DNA of 64,000 nucleotides from Paenibacillus sp. JQZ6Y-1 (GTDB lineage: Bacteria; Bacillota; Bacilli; Paenibacillales; Paenibacillaceae), in assembly GCF_040719145.1 (NCBI RefSeq), contig NZ_JBFDUZ010000001.1, forward strand, positions 2,046,001-2,110,000, written 5' to 3'. Position 1 is the stretch's first letter; each line of letters opens with the position of its first letter. Positions 1-11,474 of this stretch are shown one piece after another. The notes under the pieces were generated by a model that saw nothing but the letters and a program-made list of their open reading frames with translations, was not told the DNA's origin and searched no databases. The translations under genes were made by a program, and so were the position numbers.

Positions 1-2
1 GA

Positions 3-524
3 CAACGTAATTCTTGGCTCGGTTATCGGGAACAACAGCACGAATTTGCCCGCATTATGTATAGTATGCAGGCGAATCAGCAGAATATGCCGCTTGGCTA
101 TCGGCATAAGCAGTATATTTTGCTGCTTGATCTGCTGCATACTTTATATATTCAGCATCAATTCAGCTACCCTACAGCACAGACAAAGGTGGATCATCCA
201 GCTGAGTTTGCGATCAGCTATATTGAGACCCATTATCGCGATCCACTGCGACTGGATGCACTGTGCAGCTGGATCGGTGTCAGTCCACGCCATTTGCAGC
301 GACTGATCAAACAAGCAACCGGGCAGACATTTGTCCAAGTATTGCAACATGTACGGATGCTGCATAGCTGTGAGCTACTGCTCGAAACGGATTGGAGTGT
401 GCAGACCGTCGCTGCGGAGGTAGGCATTCAGGATATGAAGTATTTTTATCGAATATTCAAGCAGCATTGCGGGATGACGCCTTCGCGGTTTCGGACAAAG
501 CATAGTTCTAGAGAAACCATCTAG
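3..524 (+). CDS. AraC-family transcriptional regulator, C-terminal part (5' end outside window)
   Basis: The reading frame is open from the left edge of the window, so the gene is cut at its 5' end. The ATG at 57 lies inside the frame and need not be the start. The visible C-terminal part carries the two helix-turn-helix units of the AraC/XylS DNA-binding domain: the first around SWIGVSPRHLQRLIKQATG, the second around VAAEVGIQDMKYFYRIFKQ, ending in the usual GMTPSRFR. The effector or sensor domain is missing, so its ligand and targets cannot be inferred. A strong terminator follows at 591. Confidence 0.85.
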   Translation, partial: QRNSWLGYREQQHEFARIMYSMQANQQNMPLGYRHKQYILLLDLLHTLYIQHQFSYPTAQTKVDHPAEFAISYIETHYRDPLRLDALCSWIGVSPRHLQRLIKQATGQTFVQVLQHVRMLHSCELLLETDWSVQTVAAEVGIQDMKYFYRIFKQHCGMTPSRFRTKHSSRETI

Positions 525-585
525 CCATATACGTAGAGTTCTCCTTTGTCCAAGGAAACTCCATCACATAATTAGCAGTACAGCA

Positions 586-622
586 AAAAACCGGAGGTGG
601 ATTCCCTCCGGCTCTTTTGTAT
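586..622. terminator. Bidirectional hairpin terminator
   Basis: CCGGAGG (591-597) pairs with CCTCCGG (605-611). An A-run lies on the left and CTCTTTT on the right, so it can serve both the AraC gene (+) and the dehydrogenase gene (-). Confidence 0.8.
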
Positions 623-675
623 AATTTCATCTCGATGAATATAGATTCATGTATAGCAGGCATACGATGCTTAAT

Positions 676-1752
676 TTATTGCGGCGCATCATGATCAATC
701 GTTTCGAGTGGCAGACGTACGTCAGTGGTGCTAGAGTTGTCGCACTTATTCTTCGCTATTGCAAAAGCAATCGTTGCCAAACCAGCGAGTGCCAGCGTAG
801 TAATGATCGGATGACGATTGGCTTCCACATAGAGACTGCCCTTACGAATATGCCCTTCATGCGTACCTCGTTCATGCAGCCCGTAGCCCGGCTTGTATAG
901 AGCACTCGTTTCCTTCGGATTGGACGGACGCGACTTGGATTGCTGACCGCGGAACATAAACGCTTCAAAAATAATATCTGTTAGACGTGGCAGCGCATTG
1001 CCAAACGATGCGCCTACACGTGCTTGCGAACCGACAAACATATCACGTTTTGGATGCTCGGCAGCATACAGGATGGCACGTGCTACTGCCTGTGGCGGAT
1101 AAATCATACCACGGTGAGCCGGCTGCTTGTCCAGATAGCTATGCGCATGTTCGTTATACGGTGTATCGATTCGCCCCGGATGAATGAGCGTAACGGATAC
1201 TGGAGCCTTTTCCTTTTCCAATTCCATACGCAGATTTTCTGTCCAGCCATGTACGGCGAATTTTGCCGAAGAGTAAGTTGATTGCAGCACTACACCCCGA
1301 TCGCCAAAAATACTGCCTACATTGATCAATGCACCCGGTACACCGCGCTCCGCAAAATGCTGTACTGCGACACGTGATCCGTATACAACGCCCCAATATA
1401 CGGTATCAAACATACGCTTCATATCGTCAATGCTAACTTCGGTTGCTTTACCGAAGATCGATACGCCCGCATTATTAATCCATGTATCAAACCGTCCGAA
1501 GGTACGGATCGCTGTATCGGCAATACGTTGTACATCCTCTTCCTTACCCACATCCGCAGTCACCCACGTTGCTGGATAGCCTTTACCGCGCAGCTCTGCC
1601 GCCAGCTGAATGATTGCTTCCTCGTTGCGTGCAGCAACAACCACTTTTGCACCTTTGGCTGCTGCCATTCTAGCCGTAACCAGACCTATTCCACTTGATG
1701 CACCGGTGATAACGATTACCTGATCTTTTAGTTTTTTGAGTGATATTGCCAT
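676..1752 (-). CDS. SDR family oxidoreductase
   Basis: A classical short-chain dehydrogenase of 358 aa, longer than the usual 250 aa. It has the NAD(P)-binding TGASSGIG motif close to the N-terminus, the NNAG motif, and the catalytic Ser/Tyr/Lys pattern with YSSAK. The extra C-terminal hundred residues end in a hydrophobic stretch (around TLALAGLATIAFAIA) that may anchor the protein in the membrane. The start at 1752 was chosen because AAGGAGG lies 10 bases upstream; the frame extends a few codons further without a better site. It stands alone, and its substrate is unknown. Similar SDRs with a hydrophobic tail are common in Bacillales and are annotated only as oxidoreductases. Confidence 0.9.
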   Translation of the reverse strand: MAISLKKLKDQVIVITGASSGIGLVTARMAAAKGAKVVVAARNEEAIIQLAAELRGKGYPATWVTADVGKEEDVQRIADTAIRTFGRFDTWINNAGVSIFGKATEVSIDDMKRMFDTVYWGVVYGSRVAVQHFAERGVPGALINVGSIFGDRGVVLQSTYSSAKFAVHGWTENLRMELEKEKAPVSVTLIHPGRIDTPYNEHAHSYLDKQPAHRGMIYPPQAVARAILYAAEHPKRDMFVGSQARVGASFGNALPRLTDIIFEAFMFRGQQSKSRPSNPKETSALYKPGYGLHERGTHEGHIRKGSLYVEANRHPIITTLALAGLATIAFAIAKNKCDNSSTTDVRLPLETIDHDAPQ

Positions 1753-1862
1753 GATGGTGATCCCTCCTTGAAATAGTCTCATCAACCATTTACCCCTACC
1801 ACATTCATGCCAATCTATCGAATGACAACATGATGTTCTACGGTCATATTATGCGTCCATAC

Positions 1863-1879
1863 GAATCGTCAAACGATTC
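1863..1879. promoter_or_regulatory. Perfect palindrome in the dehydrogenase/esterase divergent intergenic region
   Basis: GAATCGT-caa-ACGATTC (7-base arms, 3-base centre) lies about 110 bases upstream of the SDR gene and about 250 upstream of the esterase gene. It has no T-run, so an operator is more likely than a terminator. I cannot name the regulator. The rest of the 376-base gap shows nothing else recognisable. Confidence 0.35.
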
Positions 1880-2128
1880 ATATACGTGGACCAATACCAA
1901 GTAGGCAAGCATTTATGAATATATGGGTTAATTTATGAGTAGGTTTCTTCCTTTTACGTAGCCCCGATGGGTACAAAGGGAATGAAAATGAAGGTGATGT
2001 TATACGTTCACTATACTACAATATAACAAGATAGACCAAATTCGAGAGCGCGATTCCATAAACACCTAGAGCACGTACACATCTAGCAAATGGTAGCAAT
2101 GGACCACATATCACGGGAGGACTATAAC

Positions 2129-3046
2129 ATGCGAAGTGTACAAAGCGTACTTGTAGAAATGATGCTCAAAACATTAAGCAATAAAAGGAATTTTTCCGAT
2201 GAAAAGCGACTTCACAAGTTCATGGAGCAAAAGCGTATCGAGCACACACAGCCATATGTATTACCAGAGACACTCCGTACGAAGTACAATATTAGCAAAA
2301 AACAATACGATGGAATGGATTGCTATATTTTCAATGAGAATCATCCAGCAGCCCATCATCATATTTTGTACTTACATGGTGGAGCTTATATCAGTCAACC
2401 GAAACCACAACACTGGAGCTTTTTGGCTTCCATTGCTGACCAAACAAAATCCACAATCTTTGTACCCATTTATCCCAAAGCGCCTAACCATCAGTATACG
2501 GAATCCTTTGCAAAGGTAATGCCCATTTACAAAGAGATCATACAAACAGCAGGTTCGGAGCGAACGATCCTTATGGGCGATTCTGCTGGAGGCGGTTTTG
2601 CCTTAGCACTTGCTGAATTGCTGCTAGAAGAACATATCCCTCAGCCTAAACATCTTATTTTGCTTTCCCCCTGGCTGGATATTACATTACAAAATCCCGA
2701 TGCTCTTGCACTAGAGCCTGAGGACCCTATGCTCAGCCTGTACGGACTGATTGAGATAGGGAAAACGTATGCTGGCGATACGGATCGGGAATTTTATTTA
2801 CTTAGCCCAATCAATGGGAAGCTGGAAGGATTAACAGACATTTCTCTTTTTATTGGTACACATGAAGTGTTTTTACCAGATGCCCGCAGGTTCAAGCAAT
2901 TGGCAGAAGCAGCGCAGGTACCTCTAAACTATTTTGAATATCCTAAAATGAGTCATGTATTTCCCCTTCAACCGATTCCTGAAGCCAAACAGGCAACACG
3001 ACAGATTATAGATATCATTAACAACGGATCAGCGCCACTGTCATAA
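2129..3046 (+). CDS. Alpha/beta hydrolase, HSL-type esterase/lipase
   Basis: A 305 aa serine hydrolase of the hormone-sensitive-lipase family. The oxyanion-hole motif HGG appears in YLHGGAYIS, and the nucleophile elbow is GDSAGG in MGDSAGGGFALAL. The later Asp (THEVFLPDA) and His (MSHVFPL) complete the triad. There is no signal peptide, so it is probably cytoplasmic, acting on short acyl esters. The start at 2129 has GGGAGG 8 bases upstream; an in-frame ATG at 2090 lacks such a site. It is transcribed alone and ends at a strong terminator shared with the convergent helicase gene. Confidence 0.9.
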   Translation: MRSVQSVLVEMMLKTLSNKRNFSDEKRLHKFMEQKRIEHTQPYVLPETLRTKYNISKKQYDGMDCYIFNENHPAAHHHILYLHGGAYISQPKPQHWSFLASIADQTKSTIFVPIYPKAPNHQYTESFAKVMPIYKEIIQTAGSERTILMGDSAGGGFALALAELLLEEHIPQPKHLILLSPWLDITLQNPDALALEPEDPMLSLYGLIEIGKTYAGDTDREFYLLSPINGKLEGLTDISLFIGTHEVFLPDARRFKQLAEAAQVPLNYFEYPKMSHVFPLQPIPEAKQATRQIIDIINNGSAPLS

Positions 3047-3051
3047 TAAAG

Positions 3052-3110
3052 CAAAAAAAGCAACCATCCGATTCTTTCGATACGAAAGACCGGATGGTTG
3101 CTTTTTTTTA
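3052..3110. terminator. Strong bidirectional terminator
   Basis: An 11-base stem, GCAACCATCCG (3060-3070) with CGGATGGTTGC (3091-3101), contains a second internal hairpin and is flanked by A7 and T8 runs. It separates the convergent esterase and helicase genes. Confidence 0.9.
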
Positions 3111-5084
3111 TGGTAACAACTGTTGAACCGCTTGGCGCACATCATCACGCAGCAGCTCATGCCCGAAGATTGACACATGACCGCTATCACCGCTGGAACG
3201 GATCAGGCGACCGATGCCCTGACGCAGACGAAGCAGCATGTACGGCATATCCACTTCATGAAATGGATCATTCGACTCGCGGCGACGTGCCGCAAAGACC
3301 GGATCATTTGGTGGAAACGGCAGTGACCAGATAATAACACGGGACAACGAAGGTCCCGGTATATCCAGCCCTTCCCATAGCGTTACTGCACATAGGACAC
3401 TGCTCTCTTCCTGCTGGAAGGTGGAGATCAGATGACTGATCTCTGCTGTACCTTCATACAGCATCCGGTAAGGAAGCGATATGCCGCTTGCTTCCACAGC
3501 TGTACGGAATGCGCTCAATTCCTGCATGGACGAGAACAATAGCAGCGAACGACCGCCAGTGTCGGCAATGAGAGACAATACCTTTTCCGTCTGCAAACGG
3601 TGAAGCTCGGCACTTCGATCTACGGATACCGCAGACACACTACCCGAAGCTACAGCCGAACCTGCAAGCGTCTCATCGTCGAACAGCTCAGCTTTCATTT
3701 GCTCCTCATAATCGTATGGTGATGCTACCGAAAACGACAAATACTGCTCAATGCCTAGATTGTCAGCGATATAATCGAAAGAACCTTCTACCGACAGCGT
3801 AGCAGAGGAGAAAATAACTGGCATTTTGCGACCGAATACCATCTCTGCCAGCACTTCTTTCACCTTTTTCGGCATGATGACTAGTGTTAGATCGTCACCC
3901 TCACCGTCTACCCATGAGATCAACTGATCCTGCTGGCGACATAGACCGAGAGCAAGCTGAATCATCTCCAAATGCTCCTCCACGATCTTCATCTGATATT
4001 CGTCCAGTGTGAATAGACCACTTTCAAATACCAATTCTTCCTCAATCACATCAATATGCTGCTTCACTCGGCTAATCTGATTCAGCAGTTCCTCGTTCCA
4101 GTGAATATCACGACGATCCGAACCCGGTACTGGGCGGCTATGCGATGCGAGCAGCTCAAACAGCAGATCGCTCTCCGCAATGACCTCTTCTACCGCGACT
4201 GCCAGCGTTTCACGTACTTCGCCTTCCAGCAAGCGCGTAACAATGCTCTCAAACAACGCCTGCTTGAGCTTATACGTCAGTGCATTTTGCGCAGCCGTTT
4301 CCAGCAAATGCCCTTCGTCAAACACAACTGAGCTATGTTCCGGTAGCAACGGCAATTGACCTTCGCGCTTACGACCCTCATAGGTCCATACATGCTCCAT
4401 ATAAAAGTCATGCGAACAAATGATAATATCCGCCGCTTTGCGATAATGATCGCGCGATAGCGTCTGACCACAGCGATGGCGCTGGGAGCATACAAGGCAA
4501 TCCTGAAATACATCCCAACCAATTCGATTCCACTGTGCATCATCCAGCTCTGGATAATCTTTACGATTACCATATGGATAAAAACGCTGCAATGTATCCG
4601 TATAATGAACAAATTCCGGTAAGTCTGTATAAATGTCACGATAAAGATCATCCGATAGCGGCTCTGCGCGCACAGCATCCAGCTTATTCAGGCAAATGTA
4701 CTGATCCGGCGACTTGCCTAGACGTGCATCCACATTCAGTCCCAAATACTGCGCTAACTTATTAATATCGCCTTCTGGCTTCACCAGCTGCTCAATCAGC
4801 GATTCATCCGCACAGGCGATAATTGCTGGCTTGCGTGTATAGCGTGCATATGCAATGGCATACAGCAGATACACCAGCGTTTTGCCTGTACCAACGCCTG
4901 CTTCGGCAAACATCGTTTTCTTTTCGGCATATGCTTTTTCGAGCTGAAAAGCCATATAAATCTGTTCATCCCGCAGCTCTAGTCCAGCTTCCGGCAAAAT
5001 ATCATAAAAAACATCCGCAATCCATTCGCCTGCTTGCTGCATAAATGGACGCTTCGAATCAAATGTAAAAGGATAAGTACTCAA
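3108..5084 (-). CDS. ATP-dependent DNA helicase, DinG/XPD-like superfamily 2
   Basis: A 658 aa superfamily 2 helicase. Walker A is AGVGTGKT (residues 62-69), the DEAH-box variant is DEGH (256-259), and QGIGRLIRS near the C-terminus is motif VI. Four cysteines, C131, C196, C199 and C205 (CLVCSQRHRC), lie between motifs Ia and II, where XPD/DinG enzymes bind a 4Fe-4S cluster; this indicates a 5'-3' iron-sulfur helicase of the DinG/YoaA group rather than the exonuclease-fused DinG of Bacillus. No exonuclease domain is present. Probable role: unwinding damaged or structured DNA during repair. It is monocistronic, and its final codons overlap the terminator region. Confidence 0.9.
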   Translation of the reverse strand: MSTYPFTFDSKRPFMQQAGEWIADVFYDILPEAGLELRDEQIYMAFQLEKAYAEKKTMFAEAGVGTGKTLVYLLYAIAYARYTRKPAIIACADESLIEQLVKPEGDINKLAQYLGLNVDARLGKSPDQYICLNKLDAVRAEPLSDDLYRDIYTDLPEFVHYTDTLQRFYPYGNRKDYPELDDAQWNRIGWDVFQDCLVCSQRHRCGQTLSRDHYRKAADIIICSHDFYMEHVWTYEGRKREGQLPLLPEHSSVVFDEGHLLETAAQNALTYKLKQALFESIVTRLLEGEVRETLAVAVEEVIAESDLLFELLASHSRPVPGSDRRDIHWNEELLNQISRVKQHIDVIEEELVFESGLFTLDEYQMKIVEEHLEMIQLALGLCRQQDQLISWVDGEGDDLTLVIMPKKVKEVLAEMVFGRKMPVIFSSATLSVEGSFDYIADNLGIEQYLSFSVASPYDYEEQMKAELFDDETLAGSAVASGSVSAVSVDRSAELHRLQTEKVLSLIADTGGRSLLLFSSMQELSAFRTAVEASGISLPYRMLYEGTAEISHLISTFQQEESSVLCAVTLWEGLDIPGPSLSRVIIWSLPFPPNDPVFAARRRESNDPFHEVDMPYMLLRLRQGIGRLIRSSGDSGHVSIFGHELLRDDVRQAVQQLLP

Positions 5085-5290
5085 TCCGTTAGTTCCCCCA
5101 CCCGCTTAAAAGTACAATCCGAACACCGCTGTATTGGACCCGGCTTCGGCTTGAATAGCATCATTTCATTATAACGGATAAGTTGGGGGTAAGGGAATCA
5201 TTATTTGCATTTTATATCGTTATCACATCAAACCCTCATACAAGAAACAGATCAACCAAGGGGCGTGGTTCCATCTACTTTCTGAATGAA

Positions 5291-6808
5291 TTATTTCAAC
5301 AAGCCTTTTTGTTCCAAAAAGCTGCGTGCTACCTCCGCTGCGGGTTCCCCGCCTACATTGACACGATAGTTCATCTGCCGCATCTCATCGTCAGTAATCT
5401 GTCCAGCAAGCTTGTTCAGCGATTCAACAACTTCTGGATATTTCTGAAACGTATCGTCTCGCATCAATGGCGCTCCTTGATACGGTGGGAATAGATTCCG
5501 ATCATCTTCCAGCACCTTCAATTTGTATTGCGCTAGCTCGCTATCCGTCGAATACGCGTCGATCAACTGAATATCACCAGATTCAATCGCTGTATAACGT
5601 AGCTTCGGCTCCATTGTTGTCAGATTCGGAAACGTGAAGCCGTACAGCTTTTGCATTCCTACATATCCGTCATTGCGGTCGGCAAATTCACGCGTAAAAC
5701 CTACTTTCACCTGCGAAGATACCTGTTGCAGATCGGAAATATTATTTAGGTTGTACTGCTGTGCATACTGTTCCGGTACGGCGAGTGCATACGTATTGTT
5801 GTATTGCATCGGCGACAGCATATCCATATTAAACTTCTGCTTCATGCCTTCCTTTGCCTGCTGATAGACCTTGCCACTATCTGTACTATTGGCATCCTCA
5901 CGCAAGAACTCGGAAATTGCAGTACCCGTAAACTCAGGATAAATGTCCACATCGCCATTTTTCAGTGCATTAAATAGGAATGACGTTTTACCAAGTCCCG
6001 GTTTAAGAGAGACATTGAGATTGGTATCCTGCTCGATCAATTGCTGATACATATTAATGAGAATTTCTGGCTCAGAGCCGAGTTTACCAGCGATCACCAG
6101 ATCCTTTTGCGATTGATTGACCAGTGGACCGACAGTCAAGGCGACAACCACCACCGCCGCGATACCTAGCATCCATACAGCGCGTCGGAAGTTCGCTCGC
6201 TCCACTACCCGCAGCAGTAGATCGAACACAATTGCCAGCAGTGCGGCTGGAATGGCACCAAGCAGAATCAGTGCAGTATCATTCCGGTCAATCCCTAGCA
6301 AAATAATATCACCCAGACCACCAGCACCGATCAATGCCGCCAGCGTCGTGGTACCGATAATCAGTACCATAGCGGTACGAATACCTGCCATAATGACTGG
6401 CAATGCTAACGGCAGCTCTACCTTAAATAGACGCTGACTGCGCGTCATCCCCATCGCGTCTGCCGCTTCCAGCAGTGAGGGATCGACTTTGCGGATACCG
6501 GTGTAGGTATTACGCAGAATTGGTAATAACGCATAGATTACAATTGCGACAATCGCTGGAATAATCCCAATACCAAGTAATGGAATCAGCAAACCAAGCA
6601 ATGCCAGCGAAGGAATCGTTTGCAGCACAGCAGCGACACCAAGTACACCTTCCGATATTTTCAAATGTCGGGAAATGTAAATGCCTAGCGGAATCGCGAT
6701 TACGAGCGCAAACAATAAAGCGATAAACGAGATTAGAATATGCTGCGATAATGCCTCCAGCCATTGATCCTGCCGCTGTGTCCACACGTTCACCAGATCA
6801 TTCCACAT
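5291..6808 (-). CDS. Glycine betaine/choline-type ABC transporter, fused permease and substrate-binding protein
   Basis: A 505 aa fusion. Residues 1 to about 230 form an OpuCB/ProW-like permease with several membrane segments and the cytoplasmic coupling loop AADAMGMTRSQRLFKVELP. The remainder is an OsmF/OpuCC-like quaternary-amine-binding domain (start near DLVIAGKLGSEPEIL) tethered outside the membrane. Its ATG overlaps the TAA of the ATPase gene (TAATG), so the two subunits are translationally coupled. Such fusions occur in several Firmicutes and remove the need for a separate lipoprotein and second permease. Likely substrates are glycine betaine, choline or carnitine for osmoprotection; the exact specificity is not visible. 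Confidence 0.9.
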   Translation of the reverse strand: MWNDLVNVWTQRQDQWLEALSQHILISFIALLFALVIAIPLGIYISRHLKISEGVLGVAAVLQTIPSLALLGLLIPLLGIGIIPAIVAIVIYALLPILRNTYTGIRKVDPSLLEAADAMGMTRSQRLFKVELPLALPVIMAGIRTAMVLIIGTTTLAALIGAGGLGDIILLGIDRNDTALILLGAIPAALLAIVFDLLLRVVERANFRRAVWMLGIAAVVVVALTVGPLVNQSQKDLVIAGKLGSEPEILINMYQQLIEQDTNLNVSLKPGLGKTSFLFNALKNGDVDIYPEFTGTAISEFLREDANSTDSGKVYQQAKEGMKQKFNMDMLSPMQYNNTYALAVPEQYAQQYNLNNISDLQQVSSQVKVGFTREFADRNDGYVGMQKLYGFTFPNLTTMEPKLRYTAIESGDIQLIDAYSTDSELAQYKLKVLEDDRNLFPPYQGAPLMRDDTFQKYPEVVESLNKLAGQITDDEMRQMNYRVNVGGEPAAEVARSFLEQKGLLK

Positions 6809-7584
6809 TATTGTTCACCCCGCTCAGACGCAATACCCGACGCATATGCCGATACATCCGGTCCAGCGGCACGGAAAAATTCACGCACAAAGTCATCAGC
6901 TGGTTGCTGGATCAACTGCTCCGGTGTATCGACTTGAACCATTTTGCCATCGCGCATAACACCGATGCGGTCGCCTAGCTTGATTGCCTCCTGAATATCA
7001 TGTGTGACGAAGACAATTGTTTTATGAATACTAGCTTGCAGTGCTAGCAGATCATTTTGCAGACGTTCACGAGCAATAGGGTCCAAGGCGCTAAATGGCT
7101 CGTCCATTAAAATAACTGGCGGATCAGCCGCAAGCGCACGTAATACACCGATTCGCTGCTGCTGCCCACCGGATAATTCATCTGGTTTCCGTGTGCGAAA
7201 GACCGATGGGTCCAACCCGACCATGTGCAGCAGCTTATCAATGCGTGTATCGGTTTTTTTGCGATCCCAGCCACTCAATTCTGGAGTGACGGCGATATTC
7301 TGCTCTACCGTCATATGGGGAAACAGCGCAATCTGTTGCAGTACATATCCGATACCGCGTCGCAGCTCATGCGGCTGCATTTCCTGTACAATCTGATTGT
7401 TGACGCTGATCATACCAGAGCTTGGTTCGATGAGCCGATTGATCATTTTGAGTGTAGTCGTCTTACCACAACCACTCGGTCCCACCAATACAAAAAACTC
7501 GCCTTGTTCAATATGTAAGTTCATCGGCTGTACGGCGATTGTGCCATCTTCATACTGCTTTGTTACCTGTTTAAATGTAATCAT
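6808..7584 (-). CDS. Glycine betaine/choline-type ABC transporter ATP-binding protein
   Basis: A 258 aa ABC ATPase of the OpuCA/ProV group: Walker A GPSGCGKTTT, signature LSGGQQQR, Walker B VILMDEPFSALDP and switch His in VTHD. It is shorter than OpuCA/ProV (about 380-400 aa) because the C-terminal CBS pair, which senses ionic strength in those proteins, is missing; activity may therefore be gated differently. GGAGG precedes the ATG. It is the first gene of a two-gene operon with the fused permease-binding protein. Confidence 0.9.
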   Translation of the reverse strand: MITFKQVTKQYEDGTIAVQPMNLHIEQGEFFVLVGPSGCGKTTTLKMINRLIEPSSGMISVNNQIVQEMQPHELRRGIGYVLQQIALFPHMTVEQNIAVTPELSGWDRKKTDTRIDKLLHMVGLDPSVFRTRKPDELSGGQQQRIGVLRALAADPPVILMDEPFSALDPIARERLQNDLLALQASIHKTIVFVTHDIQEAIKLGDRIGVMRDGKMVQVDTPEQLIQQPADDFVREFFRAAGPDVSAYASGIASERGEQ

Positions 7585-7718
7585 GTCTGGCCTCCTGCAT
7601 CGTGGTTACCTACTCATTTGCTATTACCCCACACACTGTCAGCTTACCCAGTGAATTACCTTTCCGCAGAAATAATTCATATAACTTTTCATAAACAATC
7701 ATAACCAACCCAATTGTC

Positions 7719-7737
7719 ATCGATAATGTGTATCGAT
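7719..7737. promoter_or_regulatory. Palindromic operator candidate upstream of the compatible-solute transporter
   Basis: ATCGATA-atgtg-TATCGAT is a perfect inverted repeat with 7-base arms, centred about 145 bases upstream of the ATPase start. It has no T-run and is unlikely to be a terminator. A regulator of the GbsR/OpcR (MarR-like) type would fit the context, but I cannot match a published consensus. Confidence 0.35.
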
Positions 7738-7752
7738 CACCGAGTTAGAAAG

Positions 7753-7798
7753 AAATAGAAAAAGGCGACTATCTATCACAATAGTCGCCTTGCGTTTC
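7753..7798 (-). terminator. Terminator of mccAB
   Basis: AAGGCGACTA (7762-7771) pairs with TAGTCGCCTT (7782-7791). On the minus strand the stem is followed by TTTTTC. It ends the mccA-mccB transcript. Confidence 0.8.
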
Positions 7799-7884
7799 CT
7801 ATTTACAAACCAAGCTGTGCATTCAGGCTCAGTTGATTGGTTGAGCTGGTTAATGATACATGCCGTGTAGTGAGCTGTAAACGA

Positions 7885-9946
<2,062 letters not shown>

Positions 9947-10047
9947 GATTATGCTCCTGTTCTTCTTTTAGACCATTGGTCAATAAAATGACAAACCCTG
10001 ATACAGTACTGGTATATTACTTCCGCACTCTTCATTTATAAACATAA

Positions 10048-10064
10048 CCTATTAAGCTCATAGG
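10048..10064. promoter_or_regulatory. CymR-like operator candidate of mccAB
   Basis: The inverted repeat CCTAT-taagctc-ATAGG continues into GGAATT (to 10068), resembling the GGAATT end of CymR (Rrf2-family cysteine repressor) sites. It sits 24 bases downstream of the -10 element, where bound repressor would block transcription. B. subtilis mccAB is a known CymR target. The remaining half of the consensus matches only loosely. Confidence 0.4.
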
Positions 10065-10087
10065 AATTGTATATAAACAACAATTTG

Positions 10088-10116
10088 AGTATATAATCCT
10101 TTGTGCTAAGCGTCAA
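10088..10116 (-). promoter_or_regulatory. Sigma-A promoter of mccAB
   Basis: On the minus strand TTGACG (10111-10116) and TATACT (10088-10093) are separated by exactly 17 bases. The predicted start is near 10080, giving a leader of about 135 bases. Confidence 0.75.
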
Positions 10117-10141
10117 AGGTTATTTTCTTTTTGTTATATTG

Positions 10142-10190
10142 AAAAAAAGATGACCAGATAGCTACAAACAACTATCTGGTCATCTTTGCT
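10142..10190 (-). terminator. Terminator of the 366 aa YflT-like gene
   Basis: A perfect 15-base stem (10147-10161 with 10172-10186), followed on the minus strand by a run of T. Confidence 0.85.
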
Positions 10191-10276
10191 GTATTCCTTC
10201 ATCTTTATCCATCATCATGGACGATCAAGAATGAACATCAATGATGGAAACCCTCTTTTATGAATGAAGATCGATA

Positions 10277-11377
10277 TTATTTACGCATACGGTCAATTTT
10301 GTCTTTGCCACGCTCTAGTAGGTCTTTGCTTTTATCACGTAGCGACTCATCCTGTGCCGTACGGTCATAATCAGTATCGCGTACTGTTTCCGTATTGTCC
10401 ATATTAGCGCCCATGGCTCCCGTGGTTCCCATACCAGTCGTGGTTGTCGTTGTATCAAGATCACGATCAACCGGTTGACCAGTACGATTGAGACGCTGTG
10501 CTTCCAGTGCTGCCTGACTTGTACCCGGATCGTCCTGATTCAGACGACGATTGGCTGCATCCAATCCATCGTTCTCGGTATGACGAATCGGCTCGTTCAG
10601 CATATCGCGATCCTCCTGACCGTCCATCATTGGCAGGGTTTCGCGCATATTACGGTCATTTGGAGTATCATTGAGCTGATTGCGGTCTGACAGATTGCGA
10701 TCCTGAATTGTTGGATCGTTACGGTGCAGACGTTGCTCCGATTCTTCCGTTGTAAATACACCGCTCACATGCTCATCATTCGTTTTGATCGGTGGTGTGG
10801 ATGTAACATCAGTTACGCTAGTCGTAGCGGATGTGTTATCAAAGTAACGGCTATTCGTTGCATTGTTACGTCGGAAAATATCATAGATCCGACTGCGGTT
10901 ACCTGCCGCACTATCCACCATCACCAGAATGTTACCTTCATTAATGTTGGTTTCGTATTCACGAGCTTCTTCTTCTGGAATACCTAGACCAATCAATCCA
11001 CCTACGAGCCCACCTGCACCCGCGCCTGCTGCTGCACCTGTAAGTGCTACAGCAATCGGACCTGCTGCCATAATCGGTCCAAAGATTGGAATTGCGGCGA
11101 TTCCCAGCCCTGCCAGCAGACCCGCGACTCCACCAATCACACCGCCCGTTGCTGCGCCTGTAGCCAGACCTTCCGGTGCTTTGGTGCCTGTTTCATCGCT
11201 CAATTCACGCATATCACGGCGATTTTTACCGACGATGGAAATATCGTCCGATGAGAAGCCTTCATCCTTTAGATTACGGATAGCTTGACTTGCTTCTTCC
11301 TCATTTACAAATACACCTACGATTTTACGGGTTTCGTCCTGAAGATTGTCATTACGGTTGTGCTCGTTGTTCAACAT
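10277..11377 (-). CDS. YflT-domain general stress protein with long hydrophilic tail
   Basis: A 366 aa protein. The N-terminal domain (about residues 18-70, KIVGVFVNEEEASQAIRNL, SIVGK) matches the YflT/general stress protein 17M family. A glycine/alanine-rich hydrophobic segment follows (about 75-135, with GVIGGVAGLLAGLG and GAGAGGLVGGLIG), resembling glycine-zipper membrane-inserting regions. The C-terminal 180 residues are charged, Asn/Asp/Thr-rich and probably disordered, and are absent from the neighbouring paralog. AAGGAGG precedes the ATG. Function is unknown; family members are induced by heat and general stress in Bacillus. Confidence 0.8.
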   Translation of the reverse strand: MLNNEHNRNDNLQDETRKIVGVFVNEEEASQAIRNLKDEGFSSDDISIVGKNRRDMRELSDETGTKAPEGLATGAATGGVIGGVAGLLAGLGIAAIPIFGPIMAAGPIAVALTGAAAGAGAGGLVGGLIGLGIPEEEAREYETNINEGNILVMVDSAAGNRSRIYDIFRRNNATNSRYFDNTSATTSVTDVTSTPPIKTNDEHVSGVFTTEESEQRLHRNDPTIQDRNLSDRNQLNDTPNDRNMRETLPMMDGQEDRDMLNEPIRHTENDGLDAANRRLNQDDPGTSQAALEAQRLNRTGQPVDRDLDTTTTTTGMGTTGAMGANMDNTETVRDTDYDRTAQDESLRDKSKDLLERGKDKIDRMRK

Positions 11378-11474
11378 GATGTTTCCTCCTTCGCATTCAC
11401 GCGTAGTTATCTTTCAGTTTTCACTATCTTGATGAACCGTAAACCGTGCGAATGATTGCGCACTCAGTCTACTA

